NCBI GenBank assembly: GCA_003232965.1
Contig: QIKG01000195.1
Coordinates: forward strand, 1 to 32,636
DNA: 32,636 nucleotides
From: Oceanospirillales bacterium
Lineage (GTDB): Bacteria > Pseudomonadota > Gammaproteobacteria > Xanthomonadales > SZUA-36
Direction: 5' to 3'
The position numbers and the translations under genes are program-made. Under the pieces are notes generated by a model that was not told where the DNA came from, did not search any database, and worked only from the letters and a program-made list of their open reading frames with translations. Below are positions 23,906 to 31,565 of this stretch, one piece after another. Positions within the stretch are counted from its first letter, which is position 1. The number at the start of each line of letters is the position of its first letter.

Positions 23906-24367
23906 TTAACCGCCACAGCCGCCGATAGTCACTTTAACTTCTTTAGTGGTGAAGTAAACCTTACCTTTGGCCTTTACCAGCGCACGAACTGGTGAACTCT
24001 GACCCATTTTGACCCGGGTAGAGACTTCTGCCGCAACGGCATCGGTCAGATTAAAGTTAGCTGATAACGGGGTAGGGTTTTTATCGATAATCACGCTGAT
24101 GGATTCAACCCCTTCAATATCGGTGGTGATTGTAATGGGTACAACCGCACCGTTTTCAGCAATTTCAGGCACTTTTAAATTGATCTTATCACTGGCTTCA
24201 ATACTCGCATCACCAAACAATGACTTGAGAGAAGCATCAATTGCTTTTGAATCAAATGCTACTTTAGGGCGAACCATTGCAGCCAGTAGGGTTGCCGGTA
24301 ACGCCAGCAATGTGCCGACAGCTATCAAACCTTTGATAAAGCCGCGGCGGGTAGTTGAAATTTCCAT
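23906..24367 (-). CDS. soxY: Thiosulfate carrier SoxY
   Basis: The carrier protein whose C-terminal cysteine holds the sulfur substrate. The C-terminus is VKVTIGGCGG, the defining swinging-arm motif. A Tat signal TTRRGFIKG follows the start. I chose the ATG at 24367 (153 residues) because GAGGT stands five bases upstream; the longer frame to 24394 adds residues not found in the family. It is preceded by soxX and followed by soxZ. Confidence 0.96.
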   Translation of the reverse strand: MEISTTRRGFIKGLIAVGTLLALPATLLAAMVRPKVAFDSKAIDASLKSLFGDASIEASDKINLKVPEIAENGAVVPITITTDIEGVESISVIIDKNPTPLSANFNLTDAVAAEVSTRVKMGQSSPVRALVKAKGKVYFTTKEVKVTIGGCGG

Positions 24368-24406
24368 GGGATACCTCACAAATAATGGAAACAAGCTCTT
24401 TCGAGC

Positions 24407-24805
24407 TTATAAAGAAAGAACATAATCGACCAGCACATCCAGTTCTTCCTCGGTTAAAATCCGGTGAAGGCCATACGGAGGCATGATGGTATTAGGGTTA
24501 GCAATGGTTGGATCATAAACCTGAGCTTTCAGGGCTTTCCTGTCCGGCCAGCGGGCTTGCATACCAATTAATGGCGGGCCGGCGTTTCCGGGCAGCTCGC
24601 TACCGATCACAAGGTGGCAGGAAAGGCAGTTGCCTTTGCGGCGATTTTCGAAAACTGCACGACCCGCCTTAATTCGCTCTGCCAACTCAGCATCCACGCT
24701 GTTGTCAGCGTTCTGGGCAGTTGCCAAGCCTGAAGCCAGCAATAGCCCGGCGGCAACACATACTGCCAGCAACACCTTATTTACAGATTCAGTGACCCGC
24801 AGCAT
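24407..24805 (-). CDS. soxX: Sulfur oxidation c-type cytochrome SoxX
   Basis: The small monoheme partner of SoxA. It has a signal peptide (VLLAVCVAAGLLLASGLATA), the heme motif CLSCH (60-64) after RRKGN, then LPGNAGPPLIGM and NPNTIMPPYGLHRILTEEELDVLVDYV, which carries the methionine ligand and is typical of SoxX. The ATG at 24805 is one base after the stop of the upstream cytochrome gene; an in-frame start at 24826 would overlap that gene. It has 132 residues. Confidence 0.92.
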   Translation of the reverse strand: MLRVTESVNKVLLAVCVAAGLLLASGLATAQNADNSVDAELAERIKAGRAVFENRRKGNCLSCHLVIGSELPGNAGPPLIGMQARWPDRKALKAQVYDPTIANPNTIMPPYGLHRILTEEELDVLVDYVLSL

Positions 24806-24806
24806 A

Positions 24807-25127
24807 TTATTTAGCGGCTTCTGCAATCATGTATTTCACTGCTGCGGCTATCGCCTCATCAGAAAGATCCATACGCCCACCCTTAGGCGGCATAAAGCCG
24901 GTATCGCCTGTAAAACCTTCGACGGCATTTTTGATCAGAGTTTCTTCACCCTTTGAAAGACGGTCTTTCCAAGCGGCCGCATCACCGGTTTTTGGTGCCC
25001 CGGCAATACCCGGTGTGTGACAGGCGGTACAAGCGGCTTTGTAGGTATCTACGCCTTCATTGGCTAGAACCTGCGGGGCTACAGCCATTGCCAGAACTGC
25101 AGTAATAATCAATTTAGATCCTTTCAT
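24807..25127 (-). CDS. Small periplasmic cytochrome c (c5-like), paralogue of the SoxD C-terminal domain
   Basis: A 106-residue exported cytochrome with signal peptide (ending VLA) and one heme motif CTACH (33-37); the MPPKGG methionine is the likely second ligand. About two thirds of its roughly 80 mature residues are identical by eye to the C-terminal domain of SoxD encoded just upstream, including TLIK, MPPKGGRMDLSDE and AAAVK. It may carry electrons from SoxCD or SoxXA to the oxidase. The ATG at 25127 has GAGGAG seven bases ahead. It lies between soxD and soxX. Confidence 0.85.
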   Translation of the reverse strand: MKGSKLIITAVLAMAVAPQVLANEGVDTYKAACTACHTPGIAGAPKTGDAAAWKDRLSKGEETLIKNAVEGFTGDTGFMPPKGGRMDLSDEAIAAAVKYMIAEAAK

Positions 25128-25173
25128 TCTAGAACTCCTCAAATATAATTAATGTATGCATGTAGAAAAAGCT

Positions 25174-26121
25174 TTACTCAGCCTCGGCAAGCATAAATTT
25201 AACCGCTGCCGCAACATCTTCATCACTTAAATCCATGCGCCCGCCTTTTGGCGGCATCATTCCGGCATCACCTTGAAAACCTTCTATAGCGTGCTTGATG
25301 AGTGTCGCTTCACCCAGTGCCAGGCGTGCTTTCCAGGTGGCCTTGTCATCCAGCTTGGGGGCTCCGGCAACACCTGAATTATGACAAACGGCACAGGCAC
25401 CATTATAGACGCTAGCACCTTTTTCGTTTTCGTTTCCGGCCGCAGCTTTTACAATTGTATCATCAGCCGCTGCAACCTCTTCGGCAGTAATTGTTGGCTC
25501 CGATACGATTTTGACTTCTTTCTTGCAGTCTTTCATACAACGCACGGCCTGTGTATCAGGCCGAGGATCTGGTACAAAGTTAGAATTATTAGGCAGTTTT
25601 GCTACTTCATCCCAGGTATCCTGACTGAGGACAAAATCATCTTCAACCAAATCATTCAGATAGAGTACATAAGCTGTAATGGCATAGGTCTCTTCGTCAC
25701 TGAGTGATGCCGGCTGCGGGAAAGGCATCGCCCGGCGTATATAATCAAACAGGGTAGAAGTATGCGCCCAGAAGCTACCGACGGTTTTTTCCGGTCTTTC
25801 TTCGGTTAATGTACCTTCGCCACCTGCCAGAACCGGGTACTTACCAACACCTTCCCCAAACGAACCGTGACAGGAAGCGCATTGATCTTCATACAAAATT
25901 TCGCCATCTTCGACAGAACCGGAACCCGGTGGTAAACCACGACCATCCGGACGAATATCGATATCCCAACCGGCAATTTCTTCCGCAGTGGCTACTTTGC
26001 CATAGCCATAGTGACCAACACCTTTTACTTTGGCGTTGACCACAGTTGTTGCAAATGCCGCTACCAACAGCACTATAAGGCTTAATCTCTTGAATTTATA
26101 CAGCTTAGGAAACCTGAACAT
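25174..26121 (-). CDS. soxD: Sulfur dehydrogenase cytochrome subunit SoxD (diheme)
   Basis: The diheme cytochrome c that takes electrons from the SoxC molybdenum centre when it oxidises the SoxY-bound sulfane sulfur. A signal peptide (LSLIVLLVAAFATTVVNA) is followed by heme one, CASCH (81-85), in a SoxD-specific domain with MPFPQPASLSDEE, then an Ala-rich linker and a second domain with heme two, CAVCH (243-247). I chose the ATG at 26121 (315 residues), with GGGAG eight bases upstream; the frame open to 26244 overlaps soxC heavily. The start overlaps the soxC end by 17 bases. Confidence 0.93.
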   Translation of the reverse strand: MFRFPKLYKFKRLSLIVLLVAAFATTVVNAKVKGVGHYGYGKVATAEEIAGWDIDIRPDGRGLPPGSGSVEDGEILYEDQCASCHGSFGEGVGKYPVLAGGEGTLTEERPEKTVGSFWAHTSTLFDYIRRAMPFPQPASLSDEETYAITAYVLYLNDLVEDDFVLSQDTWDEVAKLPNNSNFVPDPRPDTQAVRCMKDCKKEVKIVSEPTITAEEVAAADDTIVKAAAGNENEKGASVYNGACAVCHNSGVAGAPKLDDKATWKARLALGEATLIKHAIEGFQGDAGMMPPKGGRMDLSDEDVAAAVKFMLAEAE

Positions 26122-27409
26122 TAGTGACGCTCCCATCTGCATGCAAACGCCATGTGTGAATGGCATTTTTGTGATAAATGGAACTCGAACCTCGTACGGC
26201 CCGCAACTGGGTATACGTTGGTTGTACATATCCGGTTTCATCAATACAACGGCTTTGAATCAGTGCCGGCGAGCCGTCCCAGTCCCATTCCAGTCCAAAG
26301 CGGGTTAAGGCGCGGGGTTCAATCATTCCGGTCAGCCGCGCCGGCCGCCAGCTGATCCCGCCATCGAATGAAACATCAACCGCTTTGACTTTACCGCGAC
26401 CTGACCACGCCAAGCCTTCCAGCCAATATTTGCCTTTGCCCTTGAGCGGGTTTTCCGGGCTGGGTGTGGTAACCACCGAATTAGCTTCCTGCACAAAGGT
26501 GAATTCACGCGCTTTACCATCCGGCATCAAATCAGTGTATTTAGAAGTTTCTTCACGCTGGTAATAAGGTGAGTCGCCAATTTCTAGACGACGCAGCCAT
26601 TTAATACAGGTATTGCCTTCCCAGCCCGGGTTGATCAGGCGAATGGGATAACCCTGCTCCCGGCGTAAAGCCTCACCATTTTGTGCAAATACCACAAGGG
26701 CATCATCCAAAGCCTTTTCCATAGGGATAGAGCGCGACATAAGTGAACCATCCGCGCCTTCTGCAAGAATCCAATTGGCACCTTTTTGAACGCCGACTTC
26801 TGCAAGAATCGTCGACAGTAAAACTCCTGTCCATTCACAACACGACAACATACCGTGGGTAAACTGTAGTTTTGTCATCTGCGCACCACGCCATTCCATG
26901 CCGCCGTTGGCAGGACATTCGAGGAAGCGAATCATGCTGGTAGATGGAAACCTCATCAGTTCATCCATGCTAAGAATGATCGGGCGATCCACCATTCCGT
27001 GGATCATTAGGTGATGCTCGTCGGGATCAATTTCTGGTCGGCCTGCGTGATAGCGTTCAAACACCAGGCCGCTAGGGGTAATTATGCCCTTGATATCAGC
27101 TAGTGGTGTAAAGCTAATTGAAGCGATCCGATCTGCTGTCAACCAGGGCACATTGCGTCTAACCACATCTTTTTCGAAAGGCGAAGGCTGCCCGTATGGA
27201 TCCGCGATGACCGGCGCACCCAATGATTTGGTCCACGGCGGTACATTAGGCGGTGCATATTTTGCCGCCCCCGCCAGCGCTGCAGCACCGCCGAGCATTG
27301 ACAGACCGCTCTTCAAAAACTGCCGTCTTTCTGCTGCAGGTAGCTGATCGCCTGATTTTGCAATCTCGGTCAATAGACGATCAGTTTCTTCAACTTTTGG
27401 CTGGCGCAT
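26105..27409 (-). CDS. soxC: Sulfur dehydrogenase molybdenum subunit SoxC
   Basis: A sulfite-oxidase-family molybdoprotein that oxidises the outer sulfur atom on SoxY. A long N-terminal part precedes the Tat signal ERRQFLKSG (27-35). The molybdenum-ligand cysteine 165 lies in RFLECPANGG, and LSCCEWTGV, YPIRLINPGWEGNTCIKWL and DVSFDGGISW mark the domains; the dimerisation domain is complete. I chose the ATG at 27409 (434 residues) over an upstream GTG at 27436. As first gene of the operon with soxD, it lets the Sox system oxidise thiosulfate fully without storing sulfur globules. Confidence 0.95.
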   Translation of the reverse strand: MRQPKVEETDRLLTEIAKSGDQLPAAERRQFLKSGLSMLGGAAALAGAAKYAPPNVPPWTKSLGAPVIADPYGQPSPFEKDVVRRNVPWLTADRIASISFTPLADIKGIITPSGLVFERYHAGRPEIDPDEHHLMIHGMVDRPIILSMDELMRFPSTSMIRFLECPANGGMEWRGAQMTKLQFTHGMLSCCEWTGVLLSTILAEVGVQKGANWILAEGADGSLMSRSIPMEKALDDALVVFAQNGEALRREQGYPIRLINPGWEGNTCIKWLRRLEIGDSPYYQREETSKYTDLMPDGKAREFTFVQEANSVVTTPSPENPLKGKGKYWLEGLAWSGRGKVKAVDVSFDGGISWRPARLTGMIEPRALTRFGLEWDWDGSPALIQSRCIDETGYVQPTYTQLRAVRGSSSIYHKNAIHTWRLHADGSVTNVQVS

Positions 27410-27451
27410 AAAGCCTTGTCCTGTGTTGTAATTCACTTATAATGTTTTTCT

Positions 27452-27477
27452 CAGGCAGAACATTGTTAGTCTGCCTG
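27452..27477. repeat. Perfect inverted repeat upstream of soxC
   Basis: CAGGCAGA (27452-27459) and TCTGCCTG (27470-27477) form an 8-bp inverted repeat around ten bases, 43 bases before the soxC ATG. It could be an operator or a hairpin in the soxC leader RNA. Confidence 0.45.
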
Positions 27478-27490
27478 TCTGAATCCGAGT

Positions 27491-27514
27491 GAGATATGTT
27501 ATATTATATTTCTC
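27491..27514. promoter_or_regulatory. Candidate operator between soxC and the ArsR-family gene
   Basis: An imperfect AT-rich palindrome, GAGATAT to ATATTTCTC, lies in the divergent region 82-105 bases from both starts. ArsR-family repressors typically bind such AT-rich dyads and often sit next to their own target. No binding consensus was tested. Confidence 0.35.
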
Positions 27515-27595
27515 TCATATACGAGCAAAATGGGCAAATCAATTAAATTATTGTTCCAGCTTTGATCAAAACCCATAAAAAAATTAGACATAATC

Positions 27596-27937
27596 ATGAC
27601 AAATAGCAGCCTTCAAGCAGACCAAGAAAACATCAAAAAAATGCAACAGGCCGCAGAGCAAGCCTGTGTTCTGATGAAAACGCTTAGCCATCCGGATCGG
27701 TTGATGGTGCTTTGCCAGCTTAAAGAAGGCGAGAAATCTGTAGGCGAAATTGCCAAAATGGTAGGCATTGCGCAATCCCCGCTATCCCAGCACCTATCAA
27801 AAATGCGCCTGCAGGGTATCGTTAAGAATCGGCGCTCGGCGCAGTCAATTTTTTACTCCCTGGCTAATGAAGAAGTAGAACGCATTATCGACCTCTTATA
27901 CTCTATGTACTGTAGCGATCTCGATCAATGCGAATAA
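27596..27937 (+). CDS. ArsR-family repressor, probable persulfide sensor (SqrR/BigR/SoxR type)
   Basis: A 113-residue winged helix protein: LSHPDRLMVLCQL, then the helix-turn-helix VGEIAKMVGIAQSPLSQHLSKMR and the wing VKNRRSAQSIFYSL. Cysteine 40 and cysteine 106 occupy the places of the two cysteines that form a polysulfide bridge in SqrR and BigR; two more are at 24 and 112. The metal-binding motif ELCVCDL of ArsR is absent. It is divergent from the sox operon, which it probably represses until sulfane sulfur is present. The binding site is not proven. Confidence 0.85.
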   Translation: MTNSSLQADQENIKKMQQAAEQACVLMKTLSHPDRLMVLCQLKEGEKSVGEIAKMVGIAQSPLSQHLSKMRLQGIVKNRRSAQSIFYSLANEEVERIIDLLYSMYCSDLDQCE

Positions 27938-28065
27938 AGACTTAAAAGCCCTTATTCTTTTACTGAAAGATCGATGTTTTACGCAGCGAATTAAACCGCT
28001 ACACGCCAGCATTTCACTTGCCCACGGTTCTATTACTTGCTCAGCAGACACTTTTATATTAATAT

Positions 28066-28080
28066 TTCGTTATAATCGAA
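28066..28080. other. TTCG-CGAA dyad in the AT-rich gap before the FadL-type gene
   Basis: The 285 bases between the ArsR-family gene and the outer-membrane protein gene hold no reading frame. They contain TTCG (28066-28069) and CGAA (28077-28080) with AT-rich flanks, a layout similar to operators of SqrR-like repressors (ATTC and GAAT half sites). It may link the channel gene to the same regulator. Confidence 0.25.
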
Positions 28081-28222
28081 TATATAATTATACAAATGTA
28101 AATGCTTTAATGGCTAGACTCTTACATAATTTGCACAATATAATGAAAAGCAATATATTCAATAAATAATAAACAAAAACAGTTCCAAACCCAAGCCCCC
28201 GTACAGTATTTGGAGATCTACA

Positions 28223-29584
28223 ATGAAACTTATTTTTAAACCTCTCATCATTGCCATAACTTGCGTGCTCGCAAGCTCGACTGCATTCGCTACCATTGGC
28301 TACAATAGCCATGGCATCGGTACTAAAAACAAAGGTATGGGCGGCGCTGGAATGGCCATACCTGAAGACGCTATTTCACTGGCAAACAACCCGGCCAGTC
28401 TGACTGAAATCGGCGATGCCTTCGATATTGGCATTGCGGTTTTTTCTCCCGACCGTAGTTATACGGCCACTGAAAGTCAATTTAATGGGCAGTTTGGTGC
28501 CTTTACTCTCGGCCCGGATAAACAAACCAGTGCCAGGCGGTACTTCGTTATCCCGGCGGTGGCTGGTAGTTGGAAAATCGATGATGTTAGCGCCTGGGGC
28601 TTTGCCTTTTATGGTCGCGGTGGCATGAATAGTACTTGGGACCGTGGCTCAGCAACCTTCGATCCAGATGGTCCTGGACCCTCCGGCCCGCGCACATTCC
28701 CTGGTGTTTTTGGTGGCGGTGCACCTACCAGCATTAACTTGATGCAGGCCCTTTTAGACTTGAGTTATGCGCGTAAAGTTGGTGAAAACACTTCTATCGG
28801 CGGTGCACTTATATTAGCGGGACAACAATTTGAAGCCCGCGGCCTGAGCTCTTTCGCGGGTTTTACTAATACCTTTAATGCCAGTGGCGGTACAGTATTT
28901 CCACAAAACCTGACCAATAACGGGGCCTCCTACTCTTACGGTTACGGCCTGAAAGTTGGCTTCCACTCTAATATAAGTGATAGCTTTAGTTTGGCGGCCT
29001 CTTATACCACCAAACTCAATATGACCGAGTTTGATGAATATGCTGATCTCTTCGCGCAGAATGGTGGTTTTGATATCCCGGCAACATTTCGTGGTGGAGT
29101 TACCTTCAAAACAGGCTCAGCAGCCTATAGTTTTGACCTTGAACACACTTGGTATTCAGATGTTCCCGCCATCGGTAACCCTATGGCCAACCTGTTCAAT
29201 TGCCCGGCAGTTGCCGGACCTGGCGGTGACCTCGAAAGTTGCCTCGGTGGCAATCGCGGTGGTGGTTTTGGCTGGAACGATGTAACAGCTTATAAATTCG
29301 GTGGCCAATGGGAGGGCGATAGCGCTACCTATCGCGCCGGCTACAGCTATGTTGATCAACCTATAGATGGTGCCGATGTAACTTTCAACATCCTCGCACC
29401 AGGCGTCATTGAGCATCACTTTACTTTCGGCTTCACCAAGCCGCTGACAAACGAGCGTGACTGGTCTATGGCATTTATGTATGCACCGAGAAGTTCTGTT
29501 AATGCGCCTAACGCTTTTGATCCAAGCCAGGACATCACAATTTCCATGAGCCAGTGGGAAATTGAGTTCTCATACGGTTGGTAA
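28223..29584 (+). CDS. FadL/TodX-type outer-membrane channel
   Basis: A 453-residue protein with signal peptide (ending SSTAFA) and the FadL N-terminal plug sequence: GYNSHGIGTKNKGMGGAGMA then EDAISLANNPASL, followed by amphipathic strands typical of a beta barrel, with the last strand ending EFSYGW and a terminal aromatic residue. FadL-family channels take up hydrophobic molecules such as fatty acids or aromatic compounds. GGAG precedes the ATG and a strong terminator follows. Placement between sulfur genes is suggestive of uptake of an organic or elemental sulfur compound, but that is inference only. Confidence 0.88.
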   Translation: MKLIFKPLIIAITCVLASSTAFATIGYNSHGIGTKNKGMGGAGMAIPEDAISLANNPASLTEIGDAFDIGIAVFSPDRSYTATESQFNGQFGAFTLGPDKQTSARRYFVIPAVAGSWKIDDVSAWGFAFYGRGGMNSTWDRGSATFDPDGPGPSGPRTFPGVFGGGAPTSINLMQALLDLSYARKVGENTSIGGALILAGQQFEARGLSSFAGFTNTFNASGGTVFPQNLTNNGASYSYGYGLKVGFHSNISDSFSLAASYTTKLNMTEFDEYADLFAQNGGFDIPATFRGGVTFKTGSAAYSFDLEHTWYSDVPAIGNPMANLFNCPAVAGPGGDLESCLGGNRGGGFGWNDVTAYKFGGQWEGDSATYRAGYSYVDQPIDGADVTFNILAPGVIEHHFTFGFTKPLTNERDWSMAFMYAPRSSVNAPNAFDPSQDITISMSQWEIEFSYGW

Positions 29585-29611
29585 GTTTTAGTTTGCTTTA
29601 CCCAAACTCAA

Positions 29612-29638
29612 AACGCCCCTATAGCAGGGGCGTTTTTT
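29612..29638 (+). terminator. Rho-independent terminator of the FadL-type gene
   Basis: AACGCCCCT (29612-29620) pairs perfectly with AGGGGCGTT (29626-29634) around a five-base loop and runs into six T (29633-29638). It lies 28 bases after the stop codon. Confidence 0.93.
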
Positions 29639-29760
29639 GCATGCCCTTCACAAAACAATATGCCGAAACCCGTAATTATTTCTCCTTACCCAATCGGAGG
29701 TATAATCAGTTGATACTCAAACCTGAGCACACCAAGATAGTAATACACAGGAGCCTCTCT

Positions 29761-30408
29761 ATGAAAAACCTACAAACAGGTATTTCTTTTGCACTGCTTT
29801 TACTCTGCAACACCGCGCTATTTGCTGATCCGGTTGGGATCACATCCGGGGTGCTATCTGTTGAAGTTATCCATCAAGGCAAGCCGGTTAACATAGAACG
29901 AAATCAAAACAACAAAAACACCATCGACTCCGACTACGCGCTTACTTCACGCGCCTGCCCGCCTTTTTGCATCAAGCCGATCAAGTTAGCAGAAGGTGTT
30001 GAAACTATTGGCGAACTGGAAATGATTGATTACCTGGTCGCCGCCAGCAAGCCCGGAAGCAATATCCTGGTAATTGATTCGCGCACCCCTGATTGGGTTG
30101 CAAAGGGCACAATTCCCGGCTCAGTCAACCTTCCATGGACGCTGTTAAAAGAAGACACCTCCGACCCGATTACCATAGCAACCATTCTAGAGGATCGTTT
30201 TGGAGCCATCGATGAGGATGAACTTTGGGATTTCTCCAAAGTTAAAACCCTGGTGTTGTATTGCAACGGCATGTGGTGCGGCCAATCCCCACGAAACATT
30301 ATGACTTTACTAAAATACGGCTACCCGGCTGAGAAAATCAAATGGTATCGTGGCGGTATGCAAAACTGGCATGCATTGGGGTTGACTACAGTTAAAAGCG
30401 AGAAATAA
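29761..30408 (+). CDS. Periplasmic rhodanese-domain protein
   Basis: A 215-residue exported protein: signal peptide (ALLLLCNTALFA), a spacer with RACPPFCIKP, then a rhodanese domain with VIDSRTPDWVAKGTIPGSVNLPW and the active-site loop LYCNGMWCGQSPRN, whose first cysteine would carry the persulfide. The end WYRGGMQNWHALGL is typical. I chose the ATG at 29761 because AGGAG is nine bases upstream and a signal peptide follows; the open frame reaches 29578. Rhodanese-like proteins of this form occur near sox genes and may move sulfane sulfur. The extra cysteine pair CPPFC could form a disulfide. Confidence 0.88.
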   Translation: MKNLQTGISFALLLLCNTALFADPVGITSGVLSVEVIHQGKPVNIERNQNNKNTIDSDYALTSRACPPFCIKPIKLAEGVETIGELEMIDYLVAASKPGSNILVIDSRTPDWVAKGTIPGSVNLPWTLLKEDTSDPITIATILEDRFGAIDEDELWDFSKVKTLVLYCNGMWCGQSPRNIMTLLKYGYPAEKIKWYRGGMQNWHALGLTTVKSEK

Positions 30409-30463
30409 ACCCGCCGCGAATTCTTCACAAAAAAATGGATGTTGAGTCTAAGCTTTTGCAGCC

Positions 30464-30541
30464 TTAATGACCGATATCACTGTAGATCATCTCAAATATT
30501 ACCCTAAGAACAAGCTTACCAAACACGGCCGCAACAAACAT
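30464..30541 (-). CDS. Possible 25-residue membrane peptide
   Basis: After the thioredoxin-like gene a GAGGGG site precedes an ATG opening 25 codons, with the hydrophobic run MFVAAVFGKLVLRVIF. It could be a single membrane helix. Only position, ribosome site and hydrophobicity support it, so it may be chance. Confidence 0.25.
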   Translation of the reverse strand: MFVAAVFGKLVLRVIFEMIYSDIGH

Positions 30542-30566
30542 CAACAAACACCCCTCTGTCAGTGCG

Positions 30567-31061
30567 TTATGACGAACACTCCGGAGGGTTTGCAGCCAAC
30601 CACGCGCGAGCTTGTTTGACTGATTTATCCAGATAAAACTCGAAAAAATCACTGCCATCGTAACCGTTATGACGCAGGCCTACTTCTCTACCACAGCGGT
30701 CTAGAAACAGGATGGTAGGTGTGAACGGGTGACCATAGCGTTCAGCAAAGGCGGTTGCATCAATCGGCTTACCGGAAAAATCTAAAATTTCCGGACTAAC
30801 ATCCAACTCCAACTCACGCAAAACAACCCGTGAATTCCAGACCCCGGACTTTGCCAGTGGCAACATGACGGTTTTCATCAGGGAATTACAATAAGGGCAG
30901 GTGCTACGGGTAATAATAAGCAGCATAATCCGGTCACCCTCAAGCAAGGTGTGAGCATCGGCTGACAAGTCGATTACTTGCATATCCTCCCGTTCTACCG
31001 CTACCAGACTCGAAAAAAACAACAACCCGATAAAGCCTACAGCCAGCGCCACTAACTTCAT
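30567..31061 (-). CDS. Thioredoxin-fold protein with CPYC motif (SoxW-like)
   Basis: A 164-residue exported or membrane-anchored protein with an N-terminal hydrophobic segment and the redox motif CPYC (55-58) in TRSTCPYCNSLMK. The thioredoxin fold continues with TPTILFLDRCGREV and the cis-proline in FTPT. SoxW-type proteins keep SoxYZ cysteines reduced or take sulfur off them. GGAGG precedes the ATG and the start overlaps the upstream gene by ATGA. CPYC is a glutaredoxin- or DsbA-like pair, so direction of redox transfer is not certain. Confidence 0.85.
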   Translation of the reverse strand: MKLVALAVGFIGLLFFSSLVAVEREDMQVIDLSADAHTLLEGDRIMLLIITRSTCPYCNSLMKTVMLPLAKSGVWNSRVVLRELELDVSPEILDFSGKPIDATAFAERYGHPFTPTILFLDRCGREVGLRHNGYDGSDFFEFYLDKSVKQARAWLAANPPECSS

Positions 31062-31483
31062 TGGGATGCCTCCATTAAATCCATAATTGCACCTACAATA
31101 TCATCTATATAAAGATCGCGGAAAAAATGATTGGCGCCATCAATGCTTAAAAGTTGAATATTTTGTTTATTCAGCCCGGCAATCGCGGGGCCTATATCCG
31201 CTGACATCTTATCTTCACTACCGCTCACCACTAATACAGGCAACTCGGATTGTTGCAACATGCGGGCAGTATCCAGATCCGCATCTCGATAATAGGAAAG
31301 AAAACTTTGCGGGCTAACACTAGCCTTATCGCAATGTAAGAAACCCACATTAATTAGCCTTTGATCCGAGTCAGCCTTTATACTTAGCCCATTGGTTTCC
31401 AATGTCACCGATTCGGCATACACAAACTGCGCCAAAATCATGCCAAATAAAAACACTATAAACTGGGAATTTAGTAATTTCAT
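31058..31483 (-). CDS. Alpha/beta hydrolase with its catalytic core deleted
   Basis: The 141-residue product begins with a signal peptide and VTLETNGLSIKAD, like the first strand of exported alpha/beta hydrolases, and then jumps to VGFLHC, FLSYYRDADLDTARML, LPVLVVSGSEDKM and IDGANHFFRDLY, the end of the same family with the aspartate and histidine of the triad. The middle, with the nucleophile elbow, is missing, about 120-150 residues judged by family size. The frame is intact and the gene is coupled by ATGA to the thioredoxin-like gene. It is either a recent in-frame deletion or a shortened form with a structural role. Confidence 0.7.
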   Translation of the reverse strand: MKLLNSQFIVFLFGMILAQFVYAESVTLETNGLSIKADSDQRLINVGFLHCDKASVSPQSFLSYYRDADLDTARMLQQSELPVLVVSGSEDKMSADIGPAIAGLNKQNIQLLSIDGANHFFRDLYIDDIVGAIMDLMEASQ

Positions 31484-31521
31484 ATTACAATCCGGATGTT
31501 TAGATTAGTTTATTGTAATAT
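31482..31521. promoter_or_regulatory. Perfect 10-bp inverted repeat in a divergent promoter region
   Basis: ATATTACAAT (31482-31491) and ATTGTAATAT (31512-31521) are exact reverse complements separated by 20 bases, so half-site centres are 30 bases apart, close to three helical turns. The left arm touches the ATG of the hydrolase-remnant gene and the right arm lies 45 bases before the MBL-fold gene. A dimeric repressor acting on both is plausible; the partner is unknown. Confidence 0.6.
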
Positions 31522-31565
31522 AACTACTGTTGATCCGTAAGTAACCCGTATATAAAAGGCAATTT

